Shown: piece by piece, positions 1-8,309 of the stretch
Position numbering within the stretch: position 1 is the first letter of the stretch
How the letters are laid out: each line of letters begins with the position of its first letter
Source of the DNA: Modestobacter sp. VKM Ac-2982
Lineage (GTDB): Bacteria; Actinomycetota; Actinomycetes; Mycobacteriales; Geodermatophilaceae
Length of the DNA: 64,000 bases
NCBI RefSeq assembly: GCF_026967935.1
Contig: NZ_JAPVBL010000003.1
Coordinates: forward strand, 737,243 to 801,242
Reading direction: 5' to 3'
The notes under the pieces: model-generated
Databases searched by the model: none
Told to the model about the DNA's origin: nothing
The model's input: the letters and a program-made list of their open reading frames with translations, nothing else
Position numbers and translations under genes: made by a program

Positions 1-18
1 GGTCGCCTCTGCCGGGTC

Positions 19-594
19 TCACCACCGGTGCGCGACGTCGACCACGACGCGGGCACCGTCGGGCTGCCCCGGTGCACCGGCGAGCACGAAGACCCGAAAC
101 GGCAGCCGGGCCCGGGTGCCGACCGCCAGCGACGTCTGCCCCTCGAAGGAGCCCGCCCAGGCCACCTGGCGCAGGGTCCGGGCGGCACCGACGTCGACGA
201 CCTGGGTCCGGTCGGGCAGGTAGGTGGGGGTGCGCGACCCGTCGTAGGCCGGTGCGCGGACGACGAGCTGCAGGACGGCGCCGCCCGCGACGGGCACCGG
301 GGTGCCCGACCCCTGGGCACCGACCTGGTCCACGTACCGGACGTCGTAGCCGGTGTCGCCGGCCGCGGCCAGGTCGACCACCAGCCGGTCGAAGCACGGG
401 TGCTGCCCGGCGCGGACGTCGGTGACGGTGCCCGGCGGGAAGGCGCCCATCGGCTGGCTCTCGGGCAGCGACCCCCAGCGGATCCCGCAGTACGGACCGC
501 TGGCCGCCTGGGCCGGCAGTGCACCGCCCAGCAGTGCGACGGCGGCGAGCAGCACGATGATGAGCGTCCGCGGACGCGTTCGTTGCCGGTCCAT
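19..594 (-). CDS. secreted AMIN-like domain protein
   Basis: A 191-residue exported protein. Residues 1-30 form a classical signal peptide: basic DRQRTRPR, a leucine/alanine/valine core, then an AQA-A cleavage site. The mature part is beta-rich and carries FDRLVVDLA and ARVVVDVAHRW, which resemble the actinobacterial AMIN-like family. The ATG at 594 is chosen because GAGGAGGT lies six bases upstream; the longer open frame has no comparable site. AMIN-type domains elsewhere bind cell-envelope polymers, but the role here is unknown. It is divergent from the DUF427 gene. Confidence 0.75.
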   Translation of the reverse strand: MDRQRTRPRTLIIVLLAAVALLGGALPAQAASGPYCGIRWGSLPESQPMGAFPPGTVTDVRAGQHPCFDRLVVDLAAAGDTGYDVRYVDQVGAQGSGTPVPVAGGAVLQLVVRAPAYDGSRTPTYLPDRTQVVDVGAARTLRQVAWAGSFEGQTSLAVGTRARLPFRVFVLAGAPGQPDGARVVVDVAHRW

Positions 595-732
595 GACGAC
601 CTCCTCGGTGTCGTCCCTGATCGTGCCCCGAGGGCAGCTGGCTGAACGTGACGATCTCGTGACTGCCCGTCCGCCCGGGCGTCGAGGCGCCACCGCCCGC
701 GTCAGGACCGGGCGGGAGCCGCAGGACCCGCC

Positions 733-738
733 TACGGT
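733..738 (+). promoter_or_regulatory. putative -10 element, leaderless start of DUF427 gene
   Basis: TACGGT fits the TANNNT form of actinobacterial -10 elements and ends six bases before the ATG at 745. Transcription would start at or next to the start codon, and no Shine-Dalgarno is visible. The same arrangement recurs at several genes here (8298, 58708). Confidence 0.45.
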
Positions 739-744
739 CGGGAC

Positions 745-1545
745 ATGTCGCTGACCCTCGGTACCGGTCCTCTCGCCCGGCCCTCGGCCGGACAGCTGAA
801 CGCCGACCTGTGGTCGGTCGCCCCCGCGCACGCGCTGTACCTCCACCCCCTGCAGGAGCGCATCCGCGGGGTGTCCGGCGAGCGCACCGTCGTGGACACC
901 ACGGGCGCGCAACTGCTGCACGAGACGGGGCTGCTGCCCCGCTGGTACCTGCCGGAGGCCGACGTGGCGGCCGGTCTCCTGCAGCCCAGTGACACCCGCA
1001 CCACCTGCCCGTTCAAGGGCGAGGCCCGGTACTGGCACCTGGAGGTCGACGGGCGCCGGGTCGAGGATGCGGCGTGGTCCTACCCGGAGCCCATCGACGG
1101 CTGCCCGCCGCTGGCCGGGCTCCTCTCCTTCGACCTGGAGCGCCTGGACTCCTGGTGGATTGAGGACGAGCAGCTGCTCGGGCACCCGCGCGACCCGTTC
1201 CACCGGGTGGACGCCCGGCGCTCGTCCCGGCAGGTGGTGGTGCGGGTCGGAGACCAGGTGGTCGCCGACACCTCCGCGCCGATCGCGGTGTTCGAGACCG
1301 GCCTGCCGGTGCGCTGGTACGTGCCCGAGGCCGACGTCCGGGCCGAGTTCCTGGAGCCGAGCGACACCACGTCGGAGTGCCCGTACAAGGGCGTGGCGAG
1401 CTACGAGCACCTGACCGTCGCCGGCCGGCGGTACGAGGACGCGGTGTGGTGCTACCGGGAGCCGCTGCTGGAGGCGCTGCCGGCCGCAGGACACCGGTCG
1501 TTCGACGGGGACGGCGTCGAGGTCGAGATCCGGGTCGCCGGCTGA
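745..1545 (+). CDS. DUF427 protein with two tandem domains
   Basis: 266 residues made of two homologous DUF427 domains. The halves share W-R-WYLPEADV (about residues 64-73) and VRWYVPEADV (about 190-199), followed by SDT..CP(F/Y)KG in each (about 82-92 and 206-216) and a Y-x-EP near each end. DUF427 proteins are small beta-barrel-like proteins of unknown biochemical role, usually with one domain per chain; a fused pair suggests an internal dimer. It stands alone and is convergent with the GT51 gene. Function is not assigned. Confidence 0.85.
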   Translation: MSLTLGTGPLARPSAGQLNADLWSVAPAHALYLHPLQERIRGVSGERTVVDTTGAQLLHETGLLPRWYLPEADVAAGLLQPSDTRTTCPFKGEARYWHLEVDGRRVEDAAWSYPEPIDGCPPLAGLLSFDLERLDSWWIEDEQLLGHPRDPFHRVDARRSSRQVVVRVGDQVVADTSAPIAVFETGLPVRWYVPEADVRAEFLEPSDTTSECPYKGVASYEHLTVAGRRYEDAVWCYREPLLEALPAAGHRSFDGDGVEVEIRVAG

Positions 1546-1597
1546 GCCGAGACCGGCTCGGACGGAGACCCGGGGTCCTGCCTGGGCGCCGCCGTCC

Positions 1598-2671
1598 TCA
1601 GGCGGTGCCCTCCGCGGCGATCAGCTCGGCGACCGCCGCGGGCCGCTCGCTGCAGTCGTCACCGGAGTCCGGCTCGTCGGCGGCCAGTCCGGTGATGCCG
1701 AGGTCCTCGACGGGCTGGAACCCCAGCCGGTCGAGATGGCGTGGCAGCCGGTTCTGGGCGTTGACCACGTGCGAACGGGAGAGCCAGCCGAGGCCGTCCT
1801 CGACCTCGAAGTCGAGCCCCCCGCCAGGGGCGCGGCGGACGTGCCCGGGGGAGGGCAGCAGCCCGGCGAGCTGGATCGCCTGGTCGGGGTAGAGCGTGTC
1901 CGGTGGCGTGTCGAAGTAGTACCAGCTGGCCGCACAGACGCCGTAGAGCGTGGGGCCGAACTGGGCGTGGTTGACGTAGAGCTCGAGCATCCGCCGGTCG
2001 TCGACGACCAGCGCCAGCTCCGCGGCCAGGCCGGCCTCCACCGCCTTGCGCCAGGCGCTCAGCTCCTGGTTGAGGAACAGGTTCTTGGCCACCTGCTGCG
2101 GGATGGTCGACCCGGACGGGTCGTCCTCGCCGCGCAGGTGCGCCTCCGCGCGGCCCATCAGCGCGTCCCACTCGAACGCGCCGGAGCGGTAGGGGAGCTG
2201 GGCGTCCTCGTGGGCGATGACGGCGGCGAGGAAGTTCCGGGAGACGTGCTCGACCGGCACCGACTGCTGGATCGAGCCGCCCGGGTTGGCGGCCATGAAC
2301 GCCGTCGTCGGCGGGTCGACCCAGCGCAGCGACACCAGCACCAGCGCCTGGACGACGAAGACGACGGCGACCAGCCGAGCGAGCGTCCGGAGGGCGCCGC
2401 GACGGCGTCCGCGCCAGGATCGCCCGGAGCGCGGTTCCGGGGCGGGCGGCGGTGACCCGTCGGCGCGGCCCCCGCGCCGCCAACGCCGCTGCGGAGGGGA
2501 GTGCTCCTCGGCCGGCGGGGGTGGGTACCAGCCGGCGTCCGGCGGCGGGCCGTACCGGTCGTCGCCGTACGGCGGGAACGGGTCGGACGGGTACGCGGAG
2601 CCCGCAGGTGGCCCGTCGGCCGGGCGGCGGAACCGCGCGGTCGGCCGGCGATCCGGCGGGACGTGGGCCAT
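1598..2671 (-). CDS. monofunctional GT51 peptidoglycan glycosyltransferase
   Basis: 357 residues. A proline- and arginine-rich cytoplasmic region (1-90) is followed by one membrane segment (about 95-115) and an extracellular GT51 domain. Visible GT51 motifs are HEDAQLPYRSGAFEWD with the catalytic Glu, STIPQQVAKNLFL, the RKAVEAGLAAEL segment and LELYVNHAQFG. There is no penicillin-binding transpeptidase domain, so it should only polymerise lipid II into glycan strands (family knowledge). The ATG at 2671 is used. It lies downstream of pstS on the same strand with a 93-base gap, and no functional link is evident. Confidence 0.85.
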   Translation of the reverse strand: MAHVPPDRRPTARFRRPADGPPAGSAYPSDPFPPYGDDRYGPPPDAGWYPPPPAEEHSPPQRRWRRGGRADGSPPPAPEPRSGRSWRGRRRGALRTLARLVAVVFVVQALVLVSLRWVDPPTTAFMAANPGGSIQQSVPVEHVSRNFLAAVIAHEDAQLPYRSGAFEWDALMGRAEAHLRGEDDPSGSTIPQQVAKNLFLNQELSAWRKAVEAGLAAELALVVDDRRMLELYVNHAQFGPTLYGVCAASWYYFDTPPDTLYPDQAIQLAGLLPSPGHVRRAPGGGLDFEVEDGLGWLSRSHVVNAQNRLPRHLDRLGFQPVEDLGITGLAADEPDSGDDCSERPAAVAELIAAEGTA

Positions 2672-2764
2672 GCGGTGGAGCTCCCCAGGGGTCGACGGGA
2701 GCCGTCACCGTACGGGCGGCGGCCAGGCAGGTGTCGCAGTCGCGCCGGAGTCGCGAGCCCGCCG

Positions 2765-3865
2765 TCAGGAGGAGGTGACGGCGTCGATGGCGGTCAGGGC
2801 CTCCTGGCGGAGACCGTCGGAGATGGGTGCCGAGCCCGCGACCTCGGCCGCGGCCTCCTGGCCCTCGTCGCTGACCACGTAGGTCATGAAGGCCCGCAGG
2901 AGCTCGGCGACCTCCGGGTCCGCGTAGTCCATGCAGCCGATGTGGTAGCTGACCAGCACGATCGGGTACTCGCCGGAACCGGTGGTGTCGCGGTTGACCT
3001 CGATGACGACGTCGTGCTCGCCACGGCCCTCGGCCCGGGGGGAGTTCTCCACGACGGCCGCGGCGGCCTGCGCCGACGGGGCGACGAACTCCTCGCCGAC
3101 GCCGATGCGGGCCACCCCGAGGTCCCCGGCCTGGGACAGGTCGGCGTAGCCGATGGCGCCCTGTCCGCCGCGGACGGCGGCCACGACACCGGAGTTCCCT
3201 TGCGCCGCCTCCCCACCGGGCACCGGCCAGTTGCCGTCGGGCTCGTGCGGCCACGCCTCGCCGCCGGCGACGGCCAGGTAGTCGGTGAAGTTCTCGGTGG
3301 TGCCGGACTCGTCGGACCGGTTGACCGGCGTGATCGGCAGGTCGGGCAGCTCGGCCCCGGGGTTGTCCGCGACGATCGCCGGGTCGTCCCACCGGGTGAC
3401 CTGCCGGTCGAAGATGCCGGCCAGCGTGGTGGGGGTGAGGTTCAGCTCGTCGACGCCGTCGAGGTTGTAGACGACGGCGATCGGCGAGATGTAGTTCGGC
3501 AGCTCGAAGACGCCCGAGGGGCCGCACCGCTCGGCGGCCTGCGTCAGCTCCTGCTCGTCGAGGGCGGCGTCGGAGCCGGCGAAGTCGGTGCCGCCGGCGA
3601 GGAACTGCTCGCGACCCCCGCCGGAGCCGATCGGGTCGTAGCTGACGGCGACGTCGGGCTGGACGGCGTTGAACCCGGCGGTCCAGCCCTGCATGGCCGC
3701 CTGCTGGGCGCTGGAACCGGCGCCGACCAGGGTCCCGCTCAGCTGATCGACGTCCGCGGCACCCACGCCGCGTTCGTTGGGCGGGACGTAGCTCGCCGTG
3801 AAGACGACGAAGCCACCGACGGCGACCACCCCGGCGAGGGCGGCGAGCTTTCTCCCGACAGTCAC
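2765..3865 (-). CDS. pstS: phosphate ABC transporter substrate-binding protein PstS
   Basis: 366 residues if translated from GTG 3865, chosen because GAAAGG stands five bases upstream; an in-frame ATG at 3955 lacks a site. It has a signal or anchor segment (about residues 5-24) but no lipobox cysteine, so it may stay membrane-anchored rather than being a lipoprotein. Substrate-binding features include GAGSSAQQ, the DPIGSGGGREQFL loop, GSDAAL and NRSDESGTTENF, all typical of PstS phosphate ligands. A candidate -10 (TACTGT, 3919-3924) implies a leader of about 50 bases. No pstC, pstA, pstB or phoU lies nearby. Confidence 0.85.
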   Translation of the reverse strand: MTVGRKLAALAGVVAVGGFVVFTASYVPPNERGVGAADVDQLSGTLVGAGSSAQQAAMQGWTAGFNAVQPDVAVSYDPIGSGGGREQFLAGGTDFAGSDAALDEQELTQAAERCGPSGVFELPNYISPIAVVYNLDGVDELNLTPTTLAGIFDRQVTRWDDPAIVADNPGAELPDLPITPVNRSDESGTTENFTDYLAVAGGEAWPHEPDGNWPVPGGEAAQGNSGVVAAVRGGQGAIGYADLSQAGDLGVARIGVGEEFVAPSAQAAAAVVENSPRAEGRGEHDVVIEVNRDTTGSGEYPIVLVSYHIGCMDYADPEVAELLRAFMTYVVSDEGQEAAAEVAGSAPISDGLRQEALTAIDAVTSS

Positions 3866-3998
3866 TGGTGCCTTTCGCGGGTGGGGGTCCCGGCCGGGGG
3901 CCGGAGTTCGAGCGTCCAACAGTACGTCCGGTCTGCGCGACGCGGTCGCGGTCACGGGGGTGTCCGCTCTCAGCGCAGCAACGAGCCAGCGCAGATGC

Positions 3999-4016
3999 TG
4001 ATTACACCATTACAGT
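3999..4016 (+). promoter_or_regulatory. tandem direct repeat, candidate RHH operator
   Basis: An AT-rich island in very GC-rich DNA: GATTACAC then CATTACAG, two half-sites with 8-bp period, and a degraded third copy (TGCATCGT). TACAGT at 4011-4016 also fits a -10 element. Ribbon-helix-helix repressors bind tandem half-sites, and the downstream gene looks like such a protein, so autoregulation is inferred. Confidence 0.45.
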
Positions 4017-4047
4017 GCATCGTGTCCGTACCGAACGAGGAGGAACC

Positions 4048-4626
4048 GTGCACGCACACCACCGCTTCCCACCTGAGGGCTTCCCCGGCCGCGGGCGTGC
4101 CCGTGGGCGCGCGGCGGACGCCCCGCCGCCGGTCGAGCGCGCCGAGGTCGCCGGCTGGTTCGCCGGCCGGCTGCCCGACGAGTGGTTCACCGGCCCGGTC
4201 GAGCTGGTCGTCGACCGCGACGAGATCACCGTCGTGGGGTCGGTCCCCGAGCCCGACGTCGGCGACGGCGACGCCGCGGCCGCCCGGGCCGGGCGGATCG
4301 CCCGCTTCCGGGAGCAGACCCGCGGCCAGCGGATGGCGATCGCCGACGCAGCCCAGGAGCGCTACGGCCGGTCGGTGGCCTGGGGCGCGTCCTGCGGGGA
4401 CGTCCGGGAGCTGTTCACCACGCTGTCGGTGCCGGTGATGACCCGGCTGCGCCAGCCCGAGCGCCTGGTCCTGGACACCCTGGTCGACGCCGGCGTGGCC
4501 CGGTCCCGGTCCGAGGCCCTGGTCTGGGCGGTTCGCCTGGTCGGCGAGCACGCCGAGGACTGGCTGGCCGAACTGCGGCAGGCGATGGCCGCCGTGGAGG
4601 AGGTGCGCGCCCGGGGTCCCCAGTAG
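4048..4626 (+). CDS. ribbon-helix-helix-like regulatory protein
   Basis: 192 residues from GTG 4048, preceded by ACGAGGAGG with good spacing. The C-terminal region (about 130-185) reads VMTRLRQPERLVLDTLVDAG then ARSRSEALVWAVRLV: a beta strand followed by two helices, as in ribbon-helix-helix DNA-binding proteins. The N-terminal half has a VELVVDRDEITVVG beta hairpin and conserved tryptophans of unknown role. A tandem operator-like repeat lies just upstream. Similar orphan proteins occur in other actinobacteria from memory; targets are unknown, and DNA binding is inferred. Confidence 0.6.
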   Translation: MHAHHRFPPEGFPGRGRARGRAADAPPPVERAEVAGWFAGRLPDEWFTGPVELVVDRDEITVVGSVPEPDVGDGDAAAARAGRIARFREQTRGQRMAIADAAQERYGRSVAWGASCGDVRELFTTLSVPVMTRLRQPERLVLDTLVDAGVARSRSEALVWAVRLVGEHAEDWLAELRQAMAAVEEVRARGPQ

Positions 4627-4668
4627 GACGCCCGGGGGCGCGTGCGGGGATCGGGGACACTGGGCCTC

Positions 4669-5919
4669 GTGCCCCCCACCGCAGAGCCCACCGACACCGA
4701 CGTGCTCGTGGTGGGGGCCGGCCCGGCCGGCGCGGCTGCCGCCGCGTGGGCCGCTCGCGGTGGCGCCGAGGTCGTGCTCGCCGACGCCGCCGTCTTCCCC
4801 CGGGACAAGACCTGTGGTGACGGGCTGACCCCCCGGGCCATCGCCGAGCTCGACCGGCTCGGACTCGGCGACTGGGTGCGCTCGCACGGCCTGAACCGGG
4901 GGCTGCGGGCGGCCGGCTTCGGGCAGGAGCTGCTGCTGCCCTGGCCCGGTGGTGCGCTGCCCGACCACGGCGGCGCGGTCCCGCGCACGGAGCTGGACGA
5001 CCGGATCCGCTCGGTGGCGCTGGAGGCCGGGGCCGTCCCGCTGGAGGGCGCTCGGGCGGTGGACGTCGAGCGGGACGGCGACCGGGTGGGTGCAGTGGCG
5101 TTCCGCCGTCCCGACGGGTCGACGACGACGGTTCGCTGCCGCCGGCTGGTGGTGGCCGACGGGGTGCGCTCCCCGCTGGGCCGGGTGCTCGGCCGGGAGT
5201 GGCACCGCGACACGGTCTACGGCGTGGCCGCGCGCGGCTACGTGCGCTCGGGACGCAGCGACGACGAGTGGATCAGCTCGCACCTGGAGCTCCGCGGCGC
5301 CGAGGGGGAGCTGCTGTCCGGCTACGGCTGGGTGTTCCCGCTGGGTGCCGAGCGCGGTGAGGTCAACGTCGGCGTCGGCACCCTGGCCACCGAGCGCCGC
5401 CCGGCCGAGGTGGGCCTGCGCAGCCTGCTGGAGCTCTACACCGACCAGCGGCGGGCGGAGTGGCAGATCGAGGGCGCCGTCCAGGCCCCCGCCAGTGCGC
5501 TGCTGCCGATGGGCGGGGCGGTCTCCGGTGTGGCAGGGCGCAACTGGGCGCTGGTCGGCGACGCCGCGGGGTGCGTGAACCCGCTCAACGGCGAGGGCAT
5601 CGACTACGGGCTGGAGACCGGCCGCAGCGTGGTCGAGCTGTTCGACGAGGACGACTGGTCGGAGGCCTGGCCCACGACCCTGCGGCGGCACTACGGCGAG
5701 GCGTTCTCCATCGCCCGCCGGCTGGCCGGGCTGCTCACCGTGCCGCGCTTCCTGCCGGCCGCCGGGCCGGTGGGGATGCGGTCCCGGGTGCTGATGACCG
5801 TCGCCCTGCGGGTCATGGGCAACCTCGTGACGGACGCCGACCGGGACCTCACCGCACGGCTGTGGCGCCGGGCCGGCCGGCTCTCGGTGCGTCTGGACGA
5901 CCGCCCGCCCTTCAGCTGA
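4669..5919 (+). CDS. geranylgeranyl reductase family FAD-dependent oxidoreductase
   Basis: 416 residues from GTG 4669. Features are an N-terminal Rossmann FAD motif VVGAGPAGAAAA, the FPRDKTCGDGLTPRA segment typical of the geranylgeranyl reductase/GGR family, a central VVADGVRSP and the second FAD motif WALVGDAAGCVNPLNGEGI. Relatives reduce polyprenyl chains, for example of menaquinone or lipids; the substrate here cannot be told. The GTG is favoured over ATG 4642 because GACACT lies seven bases upstream, consistent with a leaderless start. It has no co-transcribed partner. Confidence 0.8.
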   Translation: MPPTAEPTDTDVLVVGAGPAGAAAAAWAARGGAEVVLADAAVFPRDKTCGDGLTPRAIAELDRLGLGDWVRSHGLNRGLRAAGFGQELLLPWPGGALPDHGGAVPRTELDDRIRSVALEAGAVPLEGARAVDVERDGDRVGAVAFRRPDGSTTTVRCRRLVVADGVRSPLGRVLGREWHRDTVYGVAARGYVRSGRSDDEWISSHLELRGAEGELLSGYGWVFPLGAERGEVNVGVGTLATERRPAEVGLRSLLELYTDQRRAEWQIEGAVQAPASALLPMGGAVSGVAGRNWALVGDAAGCVNPLNGEGIDYGLETGRSVVELFDEDDWSEAWPTTLRRHYGEAFSIARRLAGLLTVPRFLPAAGPVGMRSRVLMTVALRVMGNLVTDADRDLTARLWRRAGRLSVRLDDRPPFS

Positions 5920-5952
5920 GCAGTGCGGCGCGCCGGACGGGCGCCCAGCCAC

Positions 5953-5975
5953 TACTGCGTTCTGCGCAGTACTGT
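5953..5975 (+). promoter_or_regulatory. inverted repeat overlapping padR -10 region
   Basis: TACTGCG (5953-5959) and CGCAGTA (5965-5971) form a perfect 7-bp inverted repeat with a 5-base spacer. TACTGT (5970-5975) overlaps its right arm and fits a -10 element. The start codon is 31 bases further on. This is a plausible autoregulatory site for the PadR protein. Confidence 0.5.
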
Positions 5976-6005
5976 GCGGTGCACCGACCAACCCGGAGGA
6001 CGTCG

Positions 6006-6341
6006 ATGGACACCACGCAACTGCTCAAAGGGGTGCTGGACCTCGCCGTCCTCGCGGTGCTGGACGGCGAGGACGGCTACGGCTACGACGTCGTCCGGCG
6101 GCTGCGGGCGGCCGGGCTGGAAGAGGTCGGCGACGCCTCGGTCTACGGCACCCTGCGGCGGCTGTACGCCGCCGGGCACCTGACCAGCTACGTCGTCCCC
6201 TCGGCCGAGGGGCCGCACCGCAAGTACTACGGGCTCAACGTCTCCGGGCGCGCGCAGTTGGAGATGGCGACCAAGACCTGGCACGGCTTCGCCGACACGA
6301 TGGCGGCCCTGCTGCAGACCGATCCGGAGGTGGCGGCATGA
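6006..6341 (+). CDS. PadR family transcriptional regulator
   Basis: 111 residues, the usual length of the short PadR subfamily: an N-terminal winged helix (LLKGVLDLAVLAVL, GYDVVRRLR, SVYGTLRRLYAAGHL, wing with HRKYYGL) and a short C-terminal dimerisation helix. GGAGGA at 5995-6000 supports the ATG. Its stop overlaps the start of the next gene by ATGA, a pairing common in PadR-HAAS modules where the regulator controls its membrane partner. Inducer unknown. Confidence 0.9.
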   Translation: MDTTQLLKGVLDLAVLAVLDGEDGYGYDVVRRLRAAGLEEVGDASVYGTLRRLYAAGHLTSYVVPSAEGPHRKYYGLNVSGRAQLEMATKTWHGFADTMAALLQTDPEVAA

Positions 6342-7336
6342 CCGGCGCGACGAGTGTGGGCCGGCAGGCCGAGGTGCGGGAGTACGCGGCGGCGGTGCGA
6401 GCGGCGCTGACCGACGTCCCGGCCGACCGGTGCGAGGAGCTGCTCGAGGACCTCGAGGACCACCTGGCGGAGGTGGCGGCGGACGGCGAGGCACCGCTGG
6501 AGTTCCGGCTGGGATCACCTCGCCACTACGCCGACGAGCTGCGGGCCGCCGCCGGCCTGCCCACCGCGCCGGTGGCCGACCAGGACCAGGTCGGGCTGAC
6601 CGAGCTGGTCGGCCGGGTCCGGGCGTGGGAGCCGGTGCGGCAGGTCGAGGCGTTCCTCCCCGAGCTCCGCCCGGCGTGGTGGGTGGTGCGCGCCTGGGCC
6701 GCCGTGACCGCGGTCGACGTGGTCTTCGTGGGGGGCACGTCCTTCCCGGTGCCCACCCTCGGGCTCGGCCCGGTCGGCCTGCTGGTCACCGGTGCGGCGA
6801 TCGCCTGGTCGGTGCGGCTGGGCCTGCGCGCCCGGGCGGAGCAGCGCGAGCCGGGGCACCGTGCCGCACTGGTCAACGCCGGGCTGGGGGTGCTGACGCT
6901 GGTCGCGCTGGTCGGCCTGGCCGGCGGTCCCGGCGTTGCCACCGCCGAGACGGTGTACGTCGACGACCCGCAGCCCGACCAGCTGGTGCACGAGGACGGC
7001 ACCCCGATCACCAACATCCTGCCGTTCTCCTCGACCGGTGAACCGCTGAGCGGGGTGCTGCTCTACGACCAGGACGGGCGGCCGATCGACGACCTCGCCG
7101 ACGTGACGGTCGACGGCGATCAGGTCGAGACGGTGCCCGACGCCCCGCTGCAGCCGGGGAACGCGTATCCGCAGCAGCGTCAGGTGCGGGGCTGGGACCA
7201 GTACGGCGAGGAGACCGTCGTCCCGATGCCCCTCCCGAGCACCGCACCCACCAGCGGTGGCGCGCCGGAGGAGCGGGCGCCGTCCGTGCCGGGGGAGCCC
7301 CCGGCGACCGACCCGGGCGCGCCGCCGACGCCGTGA
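6338..7336 (+). CDS. HAAS (DUF1700-like) domain membrane protein
   Basis: 332 residues. Residues 10-75 form the helical HAAS-type region (YAAAVRAALTDVPADRCEELL, then DLEDHLAEV) ending at LGSPRHYADELRAAAGL. Hydrophobic segments follow at about 120-135, 140-160 and 182-205, then an acidic and proline-rich extracytoplasmic tail of about 120 residues. It overlaps padR by 4 bp, so the two are translationally coupled. Such proteins are regulatory membrane partners of PadR repressors; the precise function is unknown. Confidence 0.75.
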   Translation: MTGATSVGRQAEVREYAAAVRAALTDVPADRCEELLEDLEDHLAEVAADGEAPLEFRLGSPRHYADELRAAAGLPTAPVADQDQVGLTELVGRVRAWEPVRQVEAFLPELRPAWWVVRAWAAVTAVDVVFVGGTSFPVPTLGLGPVGLLVTGAAIAWSVRLGLRARAEQREPGHRAALVNAGLGVLTLVALVGLAGGPGVATAETVYVDDPQPDQLVHEDGTPITNILPFSSTGEPLSGVLLYDQDGRPIDDLADVTVDGDQVETVPDAPLQPGNAYPQQRQVRGWDQYGEETVVPMPLPSTAPTSGGAPEERAPSVPGEPPATDPGAPPTP

Positions 7337-7349
7337 GCGGCCGGCCGGC

Positions 7350-8183
7350 TCAGGCGAGCGGGGAGTTGTACAGCGCGAACCAGACGGCGATGTAGTGGCA
7401 GATGGCGGCCACGATCGTCATCGCGTGGAAGACCTCGTGGTAGCCGAACGTCCCCGGCCAGGGGTTGGGTCGCTTGCTCGCGTAGGCGATCGCACCGACG
7501 CTGTAGAACAGCCCGCCGACGGCCAGCAGCACCATCGCGGTGACGCCGACCAGCTCCAGGATGTCGACCATCACGAACACCGCCGCCCAGCCCAGCGCCA
7601 GGTAGATCGGCACACCCAGCCAGCGGGGCGCGTGCGGCCAGACGACCTTGAGCGCCACGCCCAGCCCGGCGCCGGCCCAGACCAGACCGAGCAGCCACCA
7701 GCCGGTCGGCTCGGGGACGGCGAGCAGCGCGAACGGCGTGTAGGTGCCGGCGATGAACACGAAGATCATCGAGTGGTCGGCGCGCTTCATCAGCTTCCAG
7801 CCGCGCGGTGACCAGCGCCGGCGGTGGTACAGCGCACTGACCCCGAAGAGCCCGAGGATGGTGACGCAGTACAAGGCCACCGACCAGCCGGCCCGGGGCC
7901 CCTGCACGGCGGCGAGCGGGATGAGCACCGCCCCGGCGACGATCGACCCGAAGAACGCGAACAGGTGCAGCCAGCCCCGCATCCGCGGCCGGGTGTCGGG
8001 GTGGTCGGGGTCGCCGTGCTCCGCCCGGGTCCACGGGCCCTGGCCCTGGACCTGGCGCTCGACGGACTCGACCCGTTCGCCCTCCTCGTGGACGGTGGAG
8101 ACCGCCTCGTCGGCCGGTGCCTGGAGCTCGGCGCCGTCGGCGGTGACCCGGACGTGGTCCTCGCGGTCTGAGGAGACGCTCAT
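7350..8183 (-). CDS. trhA: PAQR/hemolysin III family protein TrhA
   Basis: 277 residues. A charged N-terminal region of about 65 residues precedes seven predicted membrane helices. Family signatures are SALYHR, DHSMIFVFIAGTYTPF and the C-terminal GYHEVFHAM, which holds metal-binding histidines. The bacterial family is linked to membrane-fluidity homeostasis. The ATG has no Shine-Dalgarno, but TAACCT ends six bases before it, suggesting a leaderless transcript. It is divergent from the cis-prenyltransferase, the same pairing as Rv1085c and Rv1086 in Mycobacterium tuberculosis. Confidence 0.9.
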   Translation of the reverse strand: MSVSSDREDHVRVTADGAELQAPADEAVSTVHEEGERVESVERQVQGQGPWTRAEHGDPDHPDTRPRMRGWLHLFAFFGSIVAGAVLIPLAAVQGPRAGWSVALYCVTILGLFGVSALYHRRRWSPRGWKLMKRADHSMIFVFIAGTYTPFALLAVPEPTGWWLLGLVWAGAGLGVALKVVWPHAPRWLGVPIYLALGWAAVFVMVDILELVGVTAMVLLAVGGLFYSVGAIAYASKRPNPWPGTFGYHEVFHAMTIVAAICHYIAVWFALYNSPLA

Positions 8184-8189
8184 GAGCCG

Positions 8190-8195
8190 AGGTTA
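8190..8195 (-). promoter_or_regulatory. putative -10 of leaderless trhA
   Basis: On the minus strand TAACCT ends six bases before the trhA ATG at 8183. No ribosome-binding site is present between them. It faces the divergent element at 8298. Confidence 0.4.
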
Positions 8196-8297
8196 CGGAG
8201 CAGTGGCTACCGCGTCATCCTGGGCGGCCTGTGACGTTGCCGGGAGACGCGCAGGCCGGGCCCGGCGCGCGGTCCGGCCACAGCCGGGGACGGGACC

Positions 8298-8303
8298 TAG
8301 GGT
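8298..8303 (+). promoter_or_regulatory. putative -10 of leaderless cis-prenyltransferase gene
   Basis: TAGGGT is followed by six bases and then the GTG start at 8310. The spacing would place transcription initiation on the start codon. Confidence 0.45.
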
Positions 8304-8309
8304 GAGGGC

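Noticed and set aside
1546-1597. Terminator between the convergent DUF427 and GT51 genes
   Set aside because: Only a 5-bp CCGAG/CTCGG pairing is visible, too weak to claim.
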